Assembly: GCA_024641085.1 (NCBI GenBank)
Contig: JAHEDT010000036.1
Coordinates: forward strand, 1 to 32,101
Source: Geobacteraceae bacterium
Lineage (GTDB): Bacteria; Desulfobacterota; Desulfuromonadia; Desulfuromonadales; BM103
Direction: 5' to 3'
DNA length: 32,101 nt
Both the position numbers and the translations under genes were made by a program. Positions 30,370-32,101 of the stretch are shown in pieces (positions within the stretch are counted from its first letter, which is position 1; each line of letters begins with the position of its first letter). The notes below the pieces were generated by a model. The model had not been told where the DNA came from and made no database searches. It saw only the letters and a program-made list of their open reading frames with translations.

Positions 30370-31049
30370 GCAAAGTCACCCTGCCCAAGGCCGTGATCTC
30401 CTGGAGCAGCGGCAAGGATTGTGCCTTTGCCCTGCACCAGGTTTTGAGCCAGGGGCGGCTCGAGGTTGTCGGCCTCCTGACCACCCTCAACCAGGAGAAT
30501 GATCGGATCGCCATGCATGGCGTACGCAAAGAGCTGCTGCTGATGCAGATGGCCGCCCTCGGGTTGTCGGCAGAGATGGTGATGCTGCCTTCCCCCTGCG
30601 ATAATCAAACCTACCTTGAGCGCATGGGCTGCTGCATCGAACGGCTGCGAGAGCGTGGTGTGCAGCAGGTGGTCTTCGGTGACCTGTTTCTCGAAGATAT
30701 CCGCCAGTATCGCGAAGGCCAGATGCAGGGCAGCGGCATTGACGCGGTCTTTCCCCTCTGGCAACGCGAGACCGGCCAGCTTGCCCGTGACATGCTTGCG
30801 AGCGGCCTGCGGGCTGTGGTCACCTGCATCGATCGGCGCGTGCTGTCTGCCGGGTTTGCCGGCCGCTGGTATGACGAGGCTTTTCTCGCAGACCTGCCCC
30901 CGGGTGTAGACCCCTGTGGTGAAAATGGCGAATTTCACACCCTGGTGACGGCGGGGCCGATGTTCTCCCGGCCGATTGCCGTGCAGCTCGGTGAAACGGT
31001 GACCAGGGGGGATTTTGTTTACGTCGACGTGCTTCCGGTCCCGGCATAA
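30366..31049 (+). CDS. DUF71/COG2102 PP-loop ATPase (Dph6-like), B12-salvage type
   Basis: A 227-residue PP-loop ATP pyrophosphatase related to diphthine-ammonia ligase (Dph6) of eukaryotes and archaea. The nucleotide loop is SWSSGKDCAFAL (residues 10-21), a variant of SGGKDS. Family blocks include VFGDLFLEDIRQYRE and the C-terminal GVDPCGENGEFHTLV. Bacteria do not make diphthamide, so this cannot be the role here. Comparative genomics has placed a DUF71 subgroup in B12 salvage because it clusters with B12 genes; this copy fits, being the last gene of a riboswitch-controlled uptake operon. By analogy it may ligate an amine or amide onto a corrinoid side chain; that reaction is speculative. 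The start is a GTG overlapping the BtuD stop by four bases. Confidence 0.88.
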   Translation: MSKVTLPKAVISWSSGKDCAFALHQVLSQGRLEVVGLLTTLNQENDRIAMHGVRKELLLMQMAALGLSAEMVMLPSPCDNQTYLERMGCCIERLRERGVQQVVFGDLFLEDIRQYREGQMQGSGIDAVFPLWQRETGQLARDMLASGLRAVVTCIDRRVLSAGFAGRWYDEAFLADLPPGVDPCGENGEFHTLVTAGPMFSRPIAVQLGETVTRGDFVYVDVLPVPA

Positions 31050-31179
31050 CCTGTAGAGCAGAAGGACTCCCCGAAAAAAAGGCTCTCCGTGCCGCCCCTG
31101 CGTGCAGCTGATTGAGTCATGTCTGTAAAGTAGTAGTGCCGAGCAGAGGAAATATTATCGGGGAAATTAGTTTTGCTGT

Positions 31180-31208
31180 TTGACATGAGGCCCTCTTTTC
31201 GATATAAG
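31180..31208 (+). promoter_or_regulatory. Strong sigma-70 promoter for the tRNA-tuf operon
   Basis: TTGACA (31180-31185), 17 bp spacer, TATAAG (31203-31208), followed by a GC-rich start region (TGCGC). The GC-rich discriminator is typical of stringently controlled stable-RNA promoters. It would drive the four tRNAs and tuf. Confidence 0.75.
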
Positions 31209-31217
31209 TGCGCACTT
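31206..31217. repeat. 12 bp perfect palindrome at the tRNA promoter start site
   Basis: AAGTGCGCACTT is self-complementary over 12 bases. It overlaps the last three bases of the -10 box and covers the expected transcription start. It may be a protein site or chance. Confidence 0.5.
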
Positions 31218-31291
31218 GTGGTGGCGTTGTCAGGTTACGGCGAATTTTTCCTTGCAATTTGTCTGATGCTGTTGTATATAACGCCCCCTGT

Positions 31292-31367
31292 GCTGGCGTA
31301 GCTCAATAGGTAGAGCAGCTGACTTGTAATCAGCAGGTTGCGGGTTCAATTCCTGTCGCCAGCTCCA
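31292..31367 (+). tRNA. tRNA-Thr (anticodon UGU), CCA encoded
   Basis: Acceptor arms GCTGGCG and CGCCAGC pair fully. The D arm (GCTCAATAGGTAGAGC), anticodon loop CTTGTAA (anticodon TGT) and T arm (GGGTTCAATTCC) are all present. Discriminator T is followed by encoded CCA. Reads ACA/ACG threonine codons. Confidence 0.97.
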
Positions 31368-31377
31368 TTGAGCTGCC

Positions 31378-31394
31378 GGGGAGCCGGGCTCCCC
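31378..31394 (+). other. Hairpin between the first two tRNAs
   Basis: GGGGAGC and GCTCCCC form a 7 bp stem with a three-base loop (CGG) in the spacer. No T run follows. Probably a processing or transcript-structure element. Confidence 0.4.
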
Positions 31395-31419
31395 AGAAAA
31401 ATAAATAACGATGTCCCCT

Positions 31420-31504
31420 GGAGGGGTTCCCGAGCGGCCAAAGGGATCAGACTGTAAATCTGACGTCGAAGACTTCGGAGGTTCGAATCCTCCCCCCTCC
31501 ACCA
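31420..31504 (+). tRNA. tRNA-Tyr (anticodon GUA), CCA encoded
   Basis: 85-base class II tRNA with a long variable arm. Acceptor GGAGGGG pairs with CCCCTCC; anticodon loop CTGTAAA (anticodon GTA); T arm GAGGTTCGAATCCTC. Discriminator A and encoded CCA. Confidence 0.97.
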
Positions 31505-31639
31505 TCTATAACTTGCCGGAGAAATGCAGAACCTTTTGTCGCAGGAGGTTGATCACCGTAGCAACTGCGAGACTGGCCCTGCAGGACTCCACAAAGAAGA
31601 CTTCATAGGTTTTAGGCATAAGCCATCGAAACGATTTAT

Positions 31640-31716
31640 GCGGGAGTAGCTCAGTTGGCTAGAGCATCAGCCTTCCAAGCTGAGGGTCGCGGGTTCGAAT
31701 CCCGTTTCCCGCTCCA
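31640..31716 (+). tRNA. tRNA-Gly (anticodon UCC), CCA encoded
   Basis: Acceptor GCGGGAG pairs with TTCCCGC with one G-T pair. D arm GCTCAGTTGGCTAGAGC, anticodon loop CTTCCAA (anticodon TCC) and T arm GGGTTCGAATCCC are present. Encoded CCA follows discriminator T. Confidence 0.97.
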
Positions 31717-31753
31717 ATTTGTTGACTGTTTCAAAGTAAGGACGATGTGACAG

Positions 31754-31829
31754 GCCCACATAGCTCAGCAGGTAGAGCACATCCTTGGTAAGGATGAGGT
31801 CATCGGTTCAAGTCCGATTGTGGGCTCCA
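31754..31829 (+). tRNA. tRNA-Thr (anticodon GGU), CCA encoded
   Basis: Acceptor GCCCACA pairs with TGTGGGC. D arm GCTCAGCAGGTAGAGC, anticodon loop TTGGTAA (anticodon GGT) and T arm CGGTTCAAGTCCG are present. Encoded CCA. It lies 145 bp upstream of tuf, as thrT does in the E. coli thrU-tyrU-glyT-thrT-tufB operon. Confidence 0.97.
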
Positions 31830-31974
31830 TGTCACAGCCGACCAGGCAGCAGACAGTCGAGGGAATTGATTTCGTTTCATGGTGAGTCGGCGGGCGGTAT
31901 CGAATGCCGCCGTGCTGGCAAGCAAACATAGACAGTATTTTACGAGAGAAGACACCACAAGGGAGGATAACGCA

Positions 31975-32101
31975 ATGGCTAAAGCCAAGTTTGAACGGAC
32001 TAAGCCCCATGTCAACATCGGGACGATCGGTCACGTTGACCACGGCAAGACGACTCTGACGGCAGCGATCACGAAGGTGCTGTCCACGAAGGGCGGCGCA
32101 G
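31975..32101 (+). CDS. tuf: Elongation factor Tu, N-terminal part (3'-truncated by window edge)
   Basis: GTPase that brings aminoacyl-tRNA to the ribosome. Only the first ~42 codons are present: [20 protein letters not shown] followed by [30 protein letters not shown] is the P-loop of EF-Tu. The ATG at 31975 follows a GGGAGG ribosome site. It is preceded by four tRNAs in the order known from other bacteria, and would be cotranscribed with them from the promoter at 31180. Confidence 0.97.
   Translation, partial: MAKAKFERTKPHVNIGTIGHVDHGKTTLTAAITKVLSTKGGA

Noticed and set aside
31230-31505. 91-codon minus-strand frame over the first two tRNAs
   Set aside because: It is antisense to tRNA-Thr and tRNA-Tyr. 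The peptide GGGFEPPKSSTSDLQSDPF is a well known spurious product of tRNA reverse strands.
31765-32043. 92-codon minus-strand frame over the last tRNA and tuf start
   Set aside because: Antisense to tRNA-Thr and to the tuf 5' end; IGLEPMTSSLPRM is another common tRNA-antisense artefact.

Overview
This window looks like chromosomal DNA of a Gram-negative, probably anaerobic bacterium, most likely a member of the Desulfuromonadia (former Deltaproteobacteria: Desulfuromonas, Geopsychrobacter or Pelobacter relatives). The basis is the overall gene style, a DUF4388 protein beside pyrF, a cytosolic formate dehydrogenase built from sulfhydrogenase-type electron-transfer subunits, TonB/ABC corrinoid uptake, and the Thr-Tyr-Gly-Thr tRNA cluster in front of tuf. 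The taxonomic call is an inference from content; no marker gene was compared.

Layout. 1-3087: the 3' part of proS, a DUF4388 protein and pyrF, tightly packed on the + strand. 3088-8813: a region with longer intergenic spaces that holds a GT39-type membrane glycosyltransferase, an RpfF-type DSF synthase homologue and a membrane-anchored PAS-GGDEF-EAL protein. The glycosyltransferase and rpfF are preceded by copies of the same ~80 bp promoter element at almost the same distance from their start codons. 9121-9870: rlmB. 9902-21013: a complete glycerol catabolic locus. glpK and an SDR dehydrogenase run leftward. From a divergent control region the DeoR-type glpR, a GlpSTPQ-U-V glycerol ABC importer and glpD run rightward. 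21103-24961 (- strand): a three-gene NAD(P)-linked formate dehydrogenase operon. 25264-31049: a cobalamin riboswitch with an intrinsic terminator, then a TonB-dependent receptor, a BtuF-like binding protein, a BtuC-like permease, a BtuD-like ATPase and a DUF71/Dph6-like PP-loop ATPase. 31180-32101: a strong promoter, four tRNA genes (Thr-UGU, Tyr-GUA, Gly-UCC, Thr-GGU) and the start of tuf.

How the genes work together. The glp locus would import glycerol (GlpS/T/P/Q/U/V), phosphorylate it (GlpK) and oxidise glycerol-3-phosphate (GlpD), under a GlpR-type repressor. The B12 operon would be shut off by cobalamin through the riboswitch, and its last gene belongs to a family predicted to act in B12 salvage. 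The formate dehydrogenase would pass electrons from formate through Fe-S subunits to NAD(P).

The most interesting element is the rpfF + PAS-GGDEF-EAL pair. It joins synthesis of a diffusible fatty-acid signal to c-di-GMP turnover, like rpfF/rpfR of Burkholderia, but the partner here carries a six-helix membrane sensor in place of the soluble RpfR N-terminus. A second point is the split of catalytic motifs between the two glycerol-importer ATPases: one has lost the H-loop histidine and the other has a degenerate signature motif, which predicts a single working ATP site.
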